From Saprospiraceae bacterium (GTDB lineage Bacteria; Bacteroidota; Bacteroidia; Chitinophagales; Saprospiraceae): a DNA stretch of 14,757 nt. A program made the translations under genes and the position numbers. The DNA is taken from assembly GCA_023300835.1 (NCBI GenBank), contig JALZVB010000094.1:1-14757 (forward strand). Direction: 5' to 3'. Below are positions 1-6,971 of this stretch, in pieces (position 1 is the first letter of the stretch; every line of letters begins with the position of its first letter). Below the pieces are notes generated by a model, which made no database searches, was not told the origin of the DNA, and saw nothing but the letters and a program-made list of their open reading frames with translations.

Positions 1-138
1 ATCAGAGACTTTATCGCCTTCCCTAAAAATACAAGTGGAAGAGATATGATGATAGATGCTCCTTCTAAAATATCAGGTGAGCAACTAGATGAGCTGTATA
101 TCGACTTGCAGAAAGTAGAAAAGAAAGGGGATAGTTAA
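1..138 (+). CDS. aspS: Aspartyl-tRNA synthetase, C-terminal fragment (5' end outside window)
   Basis: The first frame is open from base 1 to a TAA at 136-138 and gives 45 residues. They begin IRDFIAFPKNTSGRDMMIDA and continue with an APSKISGEQLDEL-type tail. The IRD-x-IAFPK stretch followed by a short polar segment and APS is the usual C-terminal ending of bacterial aspartyl-tRNA synthetase, a class II enzyme that charges tRNA-Asp in the cytoplasm. The IRDFIAFPK part belongs to the last catalytic motif region of the family. Only about 45 of the roughly 580 residues expected are visible, so the catalytic core cannot be checked. The identification rests on recognising this tail. A related class IIb synthetase is less likely, because the AFPK-x-x-S-G tail is typical of the bacterial Asp enzyme. 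Confidence 0.8.
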   Translation: MRDFIAFPKNTSGRDMMIDAPSKISGEQLDELYIDLQKVEKKGDS

Positions 139-320
139 GGGTAAATTTCTAGTTTGAAATAAAATGCCTTTTTATAACATACATTGACATTTGCCTCGCC
201 GGCAGGCTTTCATTTTTGTATTGAAACAAAAACGAAACAAAAAACTCAAGGCTGTTTTCATTTTTTAACGGCTTTAAAAACTGAAATGATAATTAATATA
301 TAAATAGACCTTTACAACTT
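139..320. other. Convergent intergenic region, aspS / GH3 gene
   Basis: This AT-rich gap separates two genes that end towards each other. It holds a GC-rich REP-like sequence (189-207, listed separately). A weak stem follows: AAGGCTGTT at 251-259 can pair with AACGGCTTT at 269-277 if two G-U wobbles are allowed. The wobbles exist only in the plus-strand RNA, which would fit the aspS transcript, but no U-tract follows. I do not call it a terminator. Confidence 0.5.
189..207. repeat. GC-rich REP-like short repeat, copy A
   Basis: The 19-nt sequence ATTTGCCTCGCCGGCAGGC is repeated at 3666-3684 with two substitutions. The core is an imperfect palindrome: GCCT and AGGC flank GCCGGC with one bulged C. 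It stands out as a GC-rich island in AT-rich non-coding DNA. Short palindromes of the GCCTGCCGGCAGGC type are dispersed in many Bacteroidota genomes, so a REP-like family is the natural reading. That is inference from two copies. Confidence 0.5.
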
Positions 321-1826
321 TTAGCTTAAAGCCAAAATATCATCTAAGAACTTACGATCATTCTTGAGTCTAGGTACTTTGTTTTGTCCACCATATTTGT
401 TGTGTTTGCGCAACCATTTATCAAAAGTACCTGGCTTCAAAGCATGTATGATCAAAGGTCGTAACACCATATCGTCAGTTCGCTTAGCCGCATAATCAGA
501 ATTGAGTTGTTGTAATTTTTTATCTAACTCAACTGCGAATTCCATGATATTTAGAGGAGGAGATTTGAATTCTATGGCCCACTCATGTGCTCCGCTTTTG
601 CCTGCTTCCATATAGATAGGTGCGACGGTATAATCATTTACAATAGCCTGTAGTTTGGAAGAAGTTTCAGCAATAGCTTGATCTGTGTTATGTATCATCA
701 CCTCTTCTCCGAACACATTGATGTTCTGCTGTATGCGACCCATAACTCTTATTTTATAAGGTGCCAATGAAGTGAACATAACAACATCGCCTATGATATA
801 GCGATAGAGTCCAGAGCTGTTCGTTATAACAATAGCATACTTCTGATTGAGTTGCGTCTCGTGTATTCTGACTGCTCTAGGGTTGGTGCTTTCTATTTCT
901 TCTAGTGGAACAAACTCATAGAATATCTGATGGTCACATAATAACAACATACCTTCTTCATCTTTGTTATTCTGTATCGCAAAGTACCCCTCTGATGCAT
1001 TATAGATATTTCTATAAACGACTGATTCCCAAGGAATTATTTTTTTGAACTCTGACCTATAGGGCTCAAATCCTATACCGCCATGCAGATAACTACGCAG
1101 TGTAGGCCATACTTCAGAGATGTTGCCAGCGCCAGATTGTCGTAGAACTTCTTTAAGTAAAACAAGCGTCCATGTAGGTACACCACCTAGCAAGGTTATC
1201 TTTTCTTTGATAGTGATTTCGGCAATTTTCTTGATCTTCTCTTCCCAGTCTGGCATCAAGGCTGTCTCAAAATCCGGAGAATAAAATCGCCGCCCTATAG
1301 GTGGGAAATGATGTAACAAAATGGCAGAAATATCACCTGCCATCAATCCACTAGGCAAGGTTTCTAAGCTTCCACCCATAATGAGATTTTTATTGGCAAA
1401 CAATTTAGCGCCTGAGTCTTCATTATATATAAAGCTGGCCATTGCCCAAGTACACTTGAGGTGCCCATTGACAAGGTAGTTTTTGCTTACAGGAATGTAC
1501 TTACTTCTATTATTAGATGTTCCTGATGATTTGGCAAACCAAGTAACGTCATCACTACAGAGGATATTTTTCTCACCATTCATCATCTGTGACACATAGG
1601 AAGAGATATCTTCATACCTGACTAGAGGAACCCTTTCTTTAAATGATTGATAAGAATTCGTTTTCTTAAAACCATTCAATCTACCGTAAGTACAATCCCT
1701 GTTGTCTTGTAGTATCTTAGATAAGAGCTTCTCTTGATATCGACTTACATGAGATATGACCTGCTCTATCCTCTTCTGACGGTATTTGAAATATAGGTAA
1801 AGTGCCTTGTCAGTGAGTTGGAGCAT
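321..1826 (-). CDS. GH3 superfamily acyl-adenylate-forming enzyme
   Basis: This is a 501-residue protein of the GH3 (auxin-responsive promoter) family within the ANL adenylating superfamily. Such enzymes activate a carboxylate with ATP and usually pass the acyl group to an amino acid. Three family motifs are visible in order: the nucleotide-binding loop KSSGTSNNRSKYIP at residues 99-112, YNASEG at 275-280, and LYRYIIGDVV at 340-349, with a following RVMGR at 360-364 ahead of the C-terminal lid. The length is slightly below the usual 550-600 of plant members. There is no signal peptide, so it is cytoplasmic. The ATG at 1824-1826 is the natural start and has no Shine-Dalgarno sequence. It is transcribed alone, convergent with aspS and divergent from the thioredoxin-fold operon. 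Bacterial GH3 proteins are widespread in Bacteroidota, but their substrate is generally unknown. Membership is clear; auxin conjugation should not be assumed. Confidence 0.9.
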   Translation of the reverse strand: MLQLTDKALYLYFKYRQKRIEQVISHVSRYQEKLLSKILQDNRDCTYGRLNGFKKTNSYQSFKERVPLVRYEDISSYVSQMMNGEKNILCSDDVTWFAKSSGTSNNRSKYIPVSKNYLVNGHLKCTWAMASFIYNEDSGAKLFANKNLIMGGSLETLPSGLMAGDISAILLHHFPPIGRRFYSPDFETALMPDWEEKIKKIAEITIKEKITLLGGVPTWTLVLLKEVLRQSGAGNISEVWPTLRSYLHGGIGFEPYRSEFKKIIPWESVVYRNIYNASEGYFAIQNNKDEEGMLLLCDHQIFYEFVPLEEIESTNPRAVRIHETQLNQKYAIVITNSSGLYRYIIGDVVMFTSLAPYKIRVMGRIQQNINVFGEEVMIHNTDQAIAETSSKLQAIVNDYTVAPIYMEAGKSGAHEWAIEFKSPPLNIMEFAVELDKKLQQLNSDYAAKRTDDMVLRPLIIHALKPGTFDKWLRKHNKYGGQNKVPRLKNDRKFLDDILALS

Positions 1827-1841
1827 AAGAGGAGTAAAAAG

Positions 1842-1863
1842 TTAGCTTAGGTTGTAAAGCTAA
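1842..1863 (-). promoter_or_regulatory. Candidate 5' leader hairpin before the GH3 gene
   Basis: TTAGCTT (1842-1848) and AAGCTAA (1857-1863) form a 7-bp stem with an 8-nt loop. In the minus-strand RNA the stem is followed by CTTTTTAC, and the GH3 start codon lies 15 bases beyond the stem. The shape resembles a weak attenuator or a stabilising leader hairpin. The stem is AU-rich, so the assignment is tentative. Confidence 0.3.
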
Positions 1864-1895
1864 AAAAGATGTGTTATGTATGAGCCTTAATTAGC

Positions 1896-1994
1896 ATAAT
1901 CAGCCAAAAAGTAAGACTTTTCCAAAGTTGTTGGCTAACAAAACACATATTTCAAGCCAAAATGTATATTCTTTAAGCAATTTTGGCTGATTAT
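1896..1994. repeat. 14-bp inverted repeat enclosing alternating AGCCAA/TTGGCT copies
   Basis: ATAATCAGCCAAAA at 1896-1909 has its exact reverse complement at 1981-1994, 71 bases away. The hexamer AGCCAA within it occurs four times in alternating orientation: 1902-1907, 1931-1936 (inverted), 1955-1960 and 1983-1988 (inverted), at steps of 29, 24 and 28 bases. A further hairpin, AAAAGT-AAG-ACTTTT, lies at 1907-1921. The region sits between the divergently transcribed GH3 and thioredoxin-fold genes. It could be an operator array for one regulator, a structured RNA, or a decayed small inverted-repeat element. No target-site duplication is evident at its edges. Confidence 0.6.
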
Positions 1995-2105
1995 AGAATC
2001 AAAAAAGCTCTATTGACTTGATGTCAAAAACAAAAGAATAAAATGTTCTTAGCTTATAATATTTAACTCACCTGGTAAGTTGTTATAATGGTTTATACAG
2101 AAAAC

Positions 2106-2612
2106 ATGAAAATAAGTACTAAGTTATTCCCAGTTGCTATTCTATTATTTATATCGTTATACCAAGCAAAATCGCAGGTAACCACCTATGATGCATTTTC
2201 AGCATTCGAAGAAGAAGTATTGTCTCCGTACAATTCTGATACGCTATATGTTATCAACTTCTGGGCGACTTGGTGCAAGCCCTGCGTCAAAGAACTCCCC
2301 TACTTCGAAACCTTAAAAGAGCAATACCTGGACATACCTATTAAGGTCGTTCTTGTAAGCCTAGATATGAAAAAACAGGTACCTACAGTGGTGGAACCTT
2401 TTCTCAATAAAAACAAAATCAAAAGTAAAGTTGTTGTACTTGCAGATGGTAGAGCCAATAGTTGGATAGATAAAGTTGACCCTGAGTGGTCAGGCGCCAT
2501 TCCAGCGACAGTATTACTTTATGGTCAAGCATCGACTTTTTATGAGAAATCATATCATACAACGGCAGAATTAGAATCCGATATTATTAAAATTTTAAAT
2601 AAAAATAAATGA
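2106..2612 (+). CDS. Exported TlpA-like thioredoxin-fold protein
   Basis: This is a 168-residue protein with an N-terminal signal peptide (MKISTKLF, then a hydrophobic run, ending near AKS-Q). A thioredoxin fold follows, with the redox motif WATWCKPC whose cysteines are residues 57 and 60. A cis-proline loop, GAIPATVLL, occurs near residues 131-139. This is the TlpA/ResA type of disulfide reductase, expected to act in the periplasm or be anchored at the cytoplasmic membrane, reducing disulfides on client proteins. An in-frame ATG lies 18 bases upstream at 2088, but it would put an acidic TEN segment before the signal peptide, so the 2106 start is preferred. Its TGA overlaps the ATG of the next gene (ATGA), which indicates translational coupling. 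The client is unknown; no cytochrome c maturation gene is nearby. Confidence 0.88.
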   Translation: MKISTKLFPVAILLFISLYQAKSQVTTYDAFSAFEEEVLSPYNSDTLYVINFWATWCKPCVKELPYFETLKEQYLDIPIKVVLVSLDMKKQVPTVVEPFLNKNKIKSKVVVLADGRANSWIDKVDPEWSGAIPATVLLYGQASTFYEKSYHTTAELESDIIKILNKNK

Positions 2613-3208
2613 GACTATCAATACTTTCACTTGTTACAATATTATTACTCACTGCAGGATCAAGCATCGCACAATCGACTTATAAGATAGGGGATACGAT
2701 GCCTGACTTCTCACTTAAGGGTACAGATGATAAAATGCACACCATGGCAGATTTTGAAAATGCCAATGGTTATGTAATTGTATTTACATGTAACCACTGC
2801 CCATTTTCTGTAGCCTATGAGGATCGCCTTATTGCACTACATAACAAATATGCGCCACAAGGATATCCTGTAATTGCAATCAATCCCAATGATCCTATCA
2901 GTTATCCTTCAGATGATTTTGCAAGTATGAAAGTTAGGGCAACGGAAAAGGGTTTTACGTTTCCATATTTATTTGATGAAGGTCAGAAATTGTACCCTAC
3001 TTACGGTGCTACTAAAACACCGCATGTATTCTTACTAGACAAGAAAAAAGCACTACAATATGTTGGTGCTATAGATGATTCAAGAGATCCAGAAACTGTA
3101 GAAACACATTTTCTAGCGGATGCTATAGAAGCACTTAAAGCTGGTAAAACACCAGATCCAGCAAGTACCAAAGCTATAGGATGTGGCATCAAGGTGGCTG
3201 CTAAGTAA
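2609..3208 (+). CDS. Exported AhpC/TSA-like thioredoxin family protein
   Basis: This 199-residue protein has a signal peptide (MRLSILSLVTILLLTAGSSIAQ) and then a peroxiredoxin-like thioredoxin fold. GDTMPDFSLKG lies at residues 28-38, and the motif FTCNHCPF places cysteines at 61 and 64. KTPHVFLLD at 136-144 provides the cis-proline loop. The C-terminal tail carries a further cysteine in AIGCGIK (residue 192), a feature common in this subgroup. The CNHC motif differs from the WCKPC of its upstream partner, so the two probably differ in redox potential or client. Family knowledge supports a thiol oxidoreductase or peroxiredoxin-like role outside the cytoplasm, but the reaction is not established. 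The start overlaps the upstream stop by ATGA. A strong intrinsic terminator follows 23 bases after the stop. Confidence 0.88.
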   Translation: MRLSILSLVTILLLTAGSSIAQSTYKIGDTMPDFSLKGTDDKMHTMADFENANGYVIVFTCNHCPFSVAYEDRLIALHNKYAPQGYPVIAINPNDPISYPSDDFASMKVRATEKGFTFPYLFDEGQKLYPTYGATKTPHVFLLDKKKALQYVGAIDDSRDPETVETHFLADAIEALKAGKTPDPASTKAIGCGIKVAAK

Positions 3209-3231
3209 TATATAAATAACACAATAAAGTG

Positions 3232-3266
3232 AAGGCCGTCTCTGGATATGAGGTGGCCTTTTTTTT
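3232..3266 (+). terminator. Intrinsic terminator of the thioredoxin-fold operon
   Basis: AAGGCCGTCTC (3232-3242) pairs with GAGGTGGCCTT (3250-3260) around a 7-nt loop, giving an 11-bp stem with two G-U wobbles. It runs into eight T residues (3259-3266). On the minus strand the wobbles become A-C mismatches and no U-tract follows, so the signal is directional and serves the plus-strand operon. Confidence 0.88.
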
Positions 3267-3270
3267 GTTA

Positions 3271-3636
3271 TTATGTCAAAGCCTTCATAACAGTAATCTT
3301 ATTAATTTTTTCTGATTCAACTTCGTATATCAGGACGAGTTCTATGATTTCTTTGGAGCCTTTTCTGCCTGTAATACTTTCGTGATCTATGACTTTATTA
3401 CCTAGGCAGATACGCTTGGTAACAGTTGATAGGAGATCAGGCGACTGATCAAATAGTTCTCCATAAAATTTCCTTACCTGATTGAGACCCGTTAATGTAG
3501 GTAGTGGATTATTGAAATTATACAGCGCTATATTATCAGAAAACGAACGCATGAACGCTTCAATATCTAATGTGTTATAAGCATTTAGATTTTCTTGGAC
3601 GACTTGCTCTGGTGTAGGATTACTTAGATGATTCAT
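3271..3636 (-). CDS. NTF2/SnoaL-like small protein
   Basis: This is a 121-residue protein starting MNHLSNPTPEQVVQENLNAY. The opening helix, followed by NTLDIEAFMRSFSDNI and a later LTGLNQVRKFYGELF, is the recurrent pattern of the nuclear transport factor 2 / SnoaL superfamily. These are cone-shaped alpha+beta barrels that include ketosteroid isomerase-like enzymes and many proteins of unknown role. The frame stays open upstream to 3831, but that extension would cross the terminator of the neighbouring gene and a REP-like repeat and has no domain match, so the ATG at 3634-3636 is chosen. It is transcribed alone on the minus strand, and its stop lies only a few bases from the opposing terminator. 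Catalytic residues cannot be assigned, and the substrate is unknown. Confidence 0.8.
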   Translation of the reverse strand: MNHLSNPTPEQVVQENLNAYNTLDIEAFMRSFSDNIALYNFNNPLPTLTGLNQVRKFYGELFDQSPDLLSTVTKRICLGNKVIDHESITGRKGSKEIIELVLIYEVESEKINKITVMKALT

Positions 3637-3665
3637 TGTAATTGTAATTTGTTTTCCATTTGAAT

Positions 3666-3684
3666 ATTTGCCTCGCCTGCTGGC
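3666..3684. repeat. GC-rich REP-like short repeat, copy B
   Basis: ATTTGCCTCGCCTGCTGGC matches the sequence at 189-207 in 17 of 19 positions and in the same orientation. Like copy A it lies in a non-coding gap, here between the NTF2-like start (3636) and the upstream terminator. Its position supports the view that 3637-3811 is intergenic. Confidence 0.5.
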
Positions 3685-3751
3685 CTTTACACCGAAAAAT
3701 ATATTCTGTTGTGTTATTAAATGCGCAATTAAGCAATTGGTAATAAATACT

Positions 3752-3790
3752 AAAAAGGCAATCACGAATAATCGAGATTGCCTTTTATTA
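3752..3790 (-). terminator. Intrinsic terminator of the E1 dehydrogenase transcript
   Basis: AAAAGGCAATC (3753-3763) and GATTGCCTTTT (3776-3786) form a perfect 11-bp stem around a 12-nt loop, which can itself close with a further CGA/TCG pairing. In minus-strand RNA the stem ends in CCUUUUUAG, and it starts 25 bases after the stop of the gene ending at 3812. The A-rich and T-rich arms mean it could also act in the other direction. Confidence 0.85.
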
Positions 3791-3811
3791 ATTTTATAGC
3801 TTGCTTTATTT

Positions 3812-4369
3812 TTAACCTTGCTCCGCACCATCCATCATAGCGTCGACACCTGGTCCGAAACCGATAGGATTGAAACCCATAGCTTCAGGTAAGTCATCAT
3901 CAAAGTCTTCCCACTCAATGACTTCCTGTAAAAAAGTCCCGACATAATCCATGATCGTTTCTGGCTTGAGTTCTTCGGGTCTTACAATCTCTACATTCTT
4001 TGGTGGTTTGGGCTGACCGTATCCTTCTATATAAGGAAACATGATCATAATCATAACCTTACCATTGAATAGTTGTTGGAATATAAGTGCGCCATTGGTT
4101 TTGATAAATGGTCTCTTAGATTTGTTTCCGGGTAGTTTTTCTGCAATTCCACTGACTTCGGTTCCTAGCGATAAGGTTATCACTTCTAAGTTTTCAATAT
4201 CATCTTTCAATTCTACAAATCCATTCAAACCAGTCTCTTTAATAATCAGATTAAGCTTGTCAGAAATCATATCTTGGATAGTGTCACACCAATCCTTTCT
4301 GTAATTCTTAGTTGTAGAAAGGATGGCATTATATTTTGCTACACTTTCTTTTATTTGTTTTAAATCCAT
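3812..4369 (-). CDS. Conserved hypothetical protein linked to E1 dehydrogenase
   Basis: This 185-residue soluble protein has no signal peptide or membrane segment. I recognise its pattern from uncharacterised Bacteroidota proteins but know no function. An N-terminal helical part (residues 1-50) is followed by a beta-rich core. The most distinctive stretch is GALIFQQLFNGKVMIMIMFP at residues 93-112, then YIEGYGQPKPPK and RPEEL at 113-134. After this come an acidic EWEDFDDD near 152-159 and a GFNPIGFGPG tail at 165-174. It lies 25 bases downstream of the fused E1 gene on the same strand, with a shared terminator after it, so the two are very probably co-transcribed. A role connected with the dehydrogenase is inference from position alone. 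Confidence 0.8.
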   Translation of the reverse strand: MDLKQIKESVAKYNAILSTTKNYRKDWCDTIQDMISDKLNLIIKETGLNGFVELKDDIENLEVITLSLGTEVSGIAEKLPGNKSKRPFIKTNGALIFQQLFNGKVMIMIMFPYIEGYGQPKPPKNVEIVRPEELKPETIMDYVGTFLQEVIEWEDFDDDLPEAMGFNPIGFGPGVDAMMDGAEQG

Positions 4370-4394
4370 GTACTATGTATTGTATTATCTTTCT

Positions 4395-6377
4395 TTAGTA
4401 ATTCAATAATTTTTCTATTCCCTCTTTCAATCTATGGGTCGGTAGAAATACTTTTTCCAATGCCTTGTTGAACGGTATTGGTGTATCCAGTCCTCCCAAC
4501 CTTATAACAGGTGCATCTAGCGATTCAAATAAGTGCTCAGATATATAGGCTGATATCTCTCCGCCAATTCCGCCAAAGATAGTATCCTCATGTAATACAA
4601 GCACTCTACCTGTTTTCTTTACAGTATCATTAATAATGCCATAATCCATTGGTACTATGGTTCTTAAGTCGACTATGTCCGCAGATATACCCATTTCTTG
4701 CGTAGCTTCCTTGGCCCAATGCACTCCCATACCGTAGGTAATAATACTCAACTCGTTACCTGATGAGACCCATACTCCTTTTCCTATAGGCGTTGTATAG
4801 TAAGCTTCAGGCACAGGCGCTGACAACATTCTATATAATGCTTTGTGTTCAAAAAACATGACAGGGTTAGGGTCTTCATAAGCAGAGAGTAAGAGCCCCT
4901 TGGCATCAACTGGGTTAGAAGGATATACGATCTTGAGTCCTGGGGTATGTGCATACCAGGCTTCATTGGTCTGTGAGTGAAACGGTCCGGCTCCCGTACC
5001 GCCTCCACAAGGCATTCTGATAACGGTATCCGCTTTATGACCCCATCTGTAATGTATTTTGGCAATATTGTTAACGATCTGATTGAATCCACAGGTTGCA
5101 AAATCAGAAAACTGCATCTCTACCATAGATTTATAGCCTTTCATACTCAGGCCTAGAGTCATCCCTGCGATAGCACTCTCGCATAATGGTGTATTACGGA
5201 CTTTATCTTTGCCGTACTTGTCCATAAATCCATCTGTTATCTTGAAAACACCACCATAATCAGCGATGTCTTGCCCCATAAGCACATTCTTGTCCCATTT
5301 ATCCATAGCCATTCTCAGACCATCACTTATGGCATCTATATAACGCATTTCTTTAGATGGACCTGTTGGTTCTGCGATAACAGGTAGATGCGGTGCATAA
5401 ACATCTCTTAGCTCAACTTCTTGATCAACTGTAACATCTGGTGCATCATAGGCTATGTTAAGTTCAGCGGTTATGTGGGCTTTTATTTCAGCTCTTAGTG
5501 CCGTTACTTTATCATCTGTTAGGAGACCTTTTTTGATAAGGTATGTTTCAAAATTAGATATGGGATCTTTGGCTGCCCATTCTTTCATTAATTTTTTGGG
5601 AACATACTTGGTGCCTGAAGCCTCTTCATGACCTCTCATTCTGAATGTATTGAACTCCAAAAGTATAGGTTCAGGATTTTTTCTAAGCTGCTTAGCCAGT
5701 TGTTTTACTTTGTTGTATACCGTCAATATATTATTGCCGTCAACTGTATATGACTTCATGCCATAACCTTTGCCACGATCAGCGAGTTGCTTGCACCTGT
5801 ACTGTTCGCTGGTAGGTGTAGATAGACCGTATCCATTGTTTTCTATTACAAAAATCACAGGCAGCTGCCATACACTGGCTACATTGAGGGCTTCATGAAA
5901 CTCACCTTCACTGGTTCCGCCTTCTCCTGTAAATGCAATCGTGACACCAGGCGTTCCAGAGATTTTGTCAGCAAGCGCTACTCCACTCGCTAGTGATAAT
6001 TGTGGCCCTAGGTGCGATATCATACCCCATATCTTGTATTCTTGGGTACCAAAGTGAAAGGACCTGTCTCTCCCTTGTGTAAATCCCAAGGGTTTACCCT
6101 GCCATTGTGCAAATAAACGATGCAAGGGGACATTACGCGTCGTAAAAACCCCTAAGTTTCTGTGCATGGGAAATATCCACTCCTCATCTTCTAGAACAGC
6201 GGTACAGCCTACAGCAATAGCTTCTTGACCTATACCTGAGAACCATTTACTGATTTTTCCCTGACGTAAAAGGGATAACATCTTTTCCTCGATCATACGA
6301 GGTCTCAACATGTCCTCGTATAAGCTTAATAATTTTTTATTAGAAAGCCCCTTGGACTGGTATGACATGGCAGACAT
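4395..6377 (-). CDS. Fused E1 alpha-beta subunit of a 2-oxoacid dehydrogenase (branched-chain or pyruvate type)
   Basis: This 660-residue cytoplasmic enzyme decarboxylates a 2-oxoacid using thiamine diphosphate and acylates the lipoyl group of a separate E2. Residues 1 to about 330 are the E1 alpha domain. It has the cofactor motif GEGGTSEG at 151-158, ending in NN at 180-181 with the family spacing, and RGH at 248-250 in the loop that carries the conserved histidine. From about 344 (MRYIDAISDGL) the E1 beta domain follows, with the catalytic-type glutamate in TPLCESAIAG (E400) and GPFHSQTNE with H467. The usual GDG has Glu for Asp at 152, a conservative change at a metal ligand. Two subunits in one chain is common in Bacteroidota, where the gene is often labelled 2-oxoisovalerate dehydrogenase. 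Sequence alone does not settle branched-chain versus pyruvate substrate. The start could be the ATG at 6377 or the one at 6368. E2 and E3 are not in the window. Confidence 0.93.
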   Translation of the reverse strand: MSAMSYQSKGLSNKKLLSLYEDMLRPRMIEEKMLSLLRQGKISKWFSGIGQEAIAVGCTAVLEDEEWIFPMHRNLGVFTTRNVPLHRLFAQWQGKPLGFTQGRDRSFHFGTQEYKIWGMISHLGPQLSLASGVALADKISGTPGVTIAFTGEGGTSEGEFHEALNVASVWQLPVIFVIENNGYGLSTPTSEQYRCKQLADRGKGYGMKSYTVDGNNILTVYNKVKQLAKQLRKNPEPILLEFNTFRMRGHEEASGTKYVPKKLMKEWAAKDPISNFETYLIKKGLLTDDKVTALRAEIKAHITAELNIAYDAPDVTVDQEVELRDVYAPHLPVIAEPTGPSKEMRYIDAISDGLRMAMDKWDKNVLMGQDIADYGGVFKITDGFMDKYGKDKVRNTPLCESAIAGMTLGLSMKGYKSMVEMQFSDFATCGFNQIVNNIAKIHYRWGHKADTVIRMPCGGGTGAGPFHSQTNEAWYAHTPGLKIVYPSNPVDAKGLLLSAYEDPNPVMFFEHKALYRMLSAPVPEAYYTTPIGKGVWVSSGNELSIITYGMGVHWAKEATQEMGISADIVDLRTIVPMDYGIINDTVKKTGRVLVLHEDTIFGGIGGEISAYISEHLFESLDAPVIRLGGLDTPIPFNKALEKVFLPTHRLKEGIEKLLNY

Positions 6378-6971
6378 AAACTGCTTTTAGTTATGAAATA
6401 GTTACTCATACAAATATTGTATAAAAAGATGAGAAAAACGTAGGTGAAATCACAATTAGATACCTGCGGCGACAACCTATAGCTAGTTGATATCCAATTG
6501 ACAACCATGTATTTACATCCTATGAATACAGACCCATTTTACTTATTTCCAGTGATTAAGAAAATAATCAGCTTCATGAGCTAGGGTTAATTGCTTTTTT
6601 CTTGTCTTTATAGTAAGACGATTGGAGTTGATTTCAAACGATAATACAATTACAGATATTAAAACTGAAAGAGTTTCTTGATCTGATAAGAATCCTGAGA
6701 ATAAAAGAAAAATTATTTCAGTTGGATTTGCTTAACAACTCGAGCCTTATCTAAGTTCTTTATGAAGTTTTTCACCCCTGACACATGAGTTTTGTTCGTA
6801 ATATTTAATATCGATTGAATTAATAATTGTAGATAGTTCTAAATTGCGTCCTATTATAGAAACACTAAAACAAATCAATATGAAGAACATACAATTCTTA
6901 TTGAATATTTAAATTAAAAGCACATATATCATGTTGTCACAGCTAGCAGATTATGAGCCCAATTGACAATA
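6378..6971. other. Divergent intergenic region, E1 dehydrogenase / endonuclease
   Basis: This is a gap of about 590 AT-rich bases with no supportable gene. It must contain promoters for both flanking genes, but I see no convincing match to the Bacteroidota TTTG / TAnnTTTG pattern. A 15-bp dyad lies near the E1 start (6408-6422, listed separately). A 10-codon open frame at 6880-6912 is too short to call. Confidence 0.5.
6408..6422. promoter_or_regulatory. Candidate operator dyad upstream of the E1 dehydrogenase
   Basis: ATACAA and TTGTAT face each other across a 3-bp ATA spacer, making a 15-bp dyad that begins 31 bases upstream of the E1 start codon. The placement suits an operator or overlaps a promoter. 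The sequence is AT-rich, so chance is a serious alternative. Confidence 0.25.

Noticed and set aside
1896..1994. Confident call of a miniature inverted-repeat transposable element
   Set aside because: The arms are there, but no target-site duplication or transposase-like end sequence is visible, so it is listed only as a repeat.
2088..2105. Upstream ATG for the TlpA-like gene
   Set aside because: It would place an acidic segment before the signal peptide; the ATG at 2106 gives a normal basic n-region.
4784..5101. 105-codon frame overlapping the E1 gene in another minus-strand frame
   Set aside because: It lies wholly inside the E1 beta domain coding sequence and has no recognisable features.
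6880..6912. 10-codon open frame beginning MKNIQFLLNI
   Set aside because: Too short to support; it resembles a chance start in AT-rich DNA.
6963..6971. TTG start three codons upstream of the endonuclease ATG
   Set aside because: The ATG at 6972 gives a standard signal peptide; the TTG adds only three residues and has no supporting signal.
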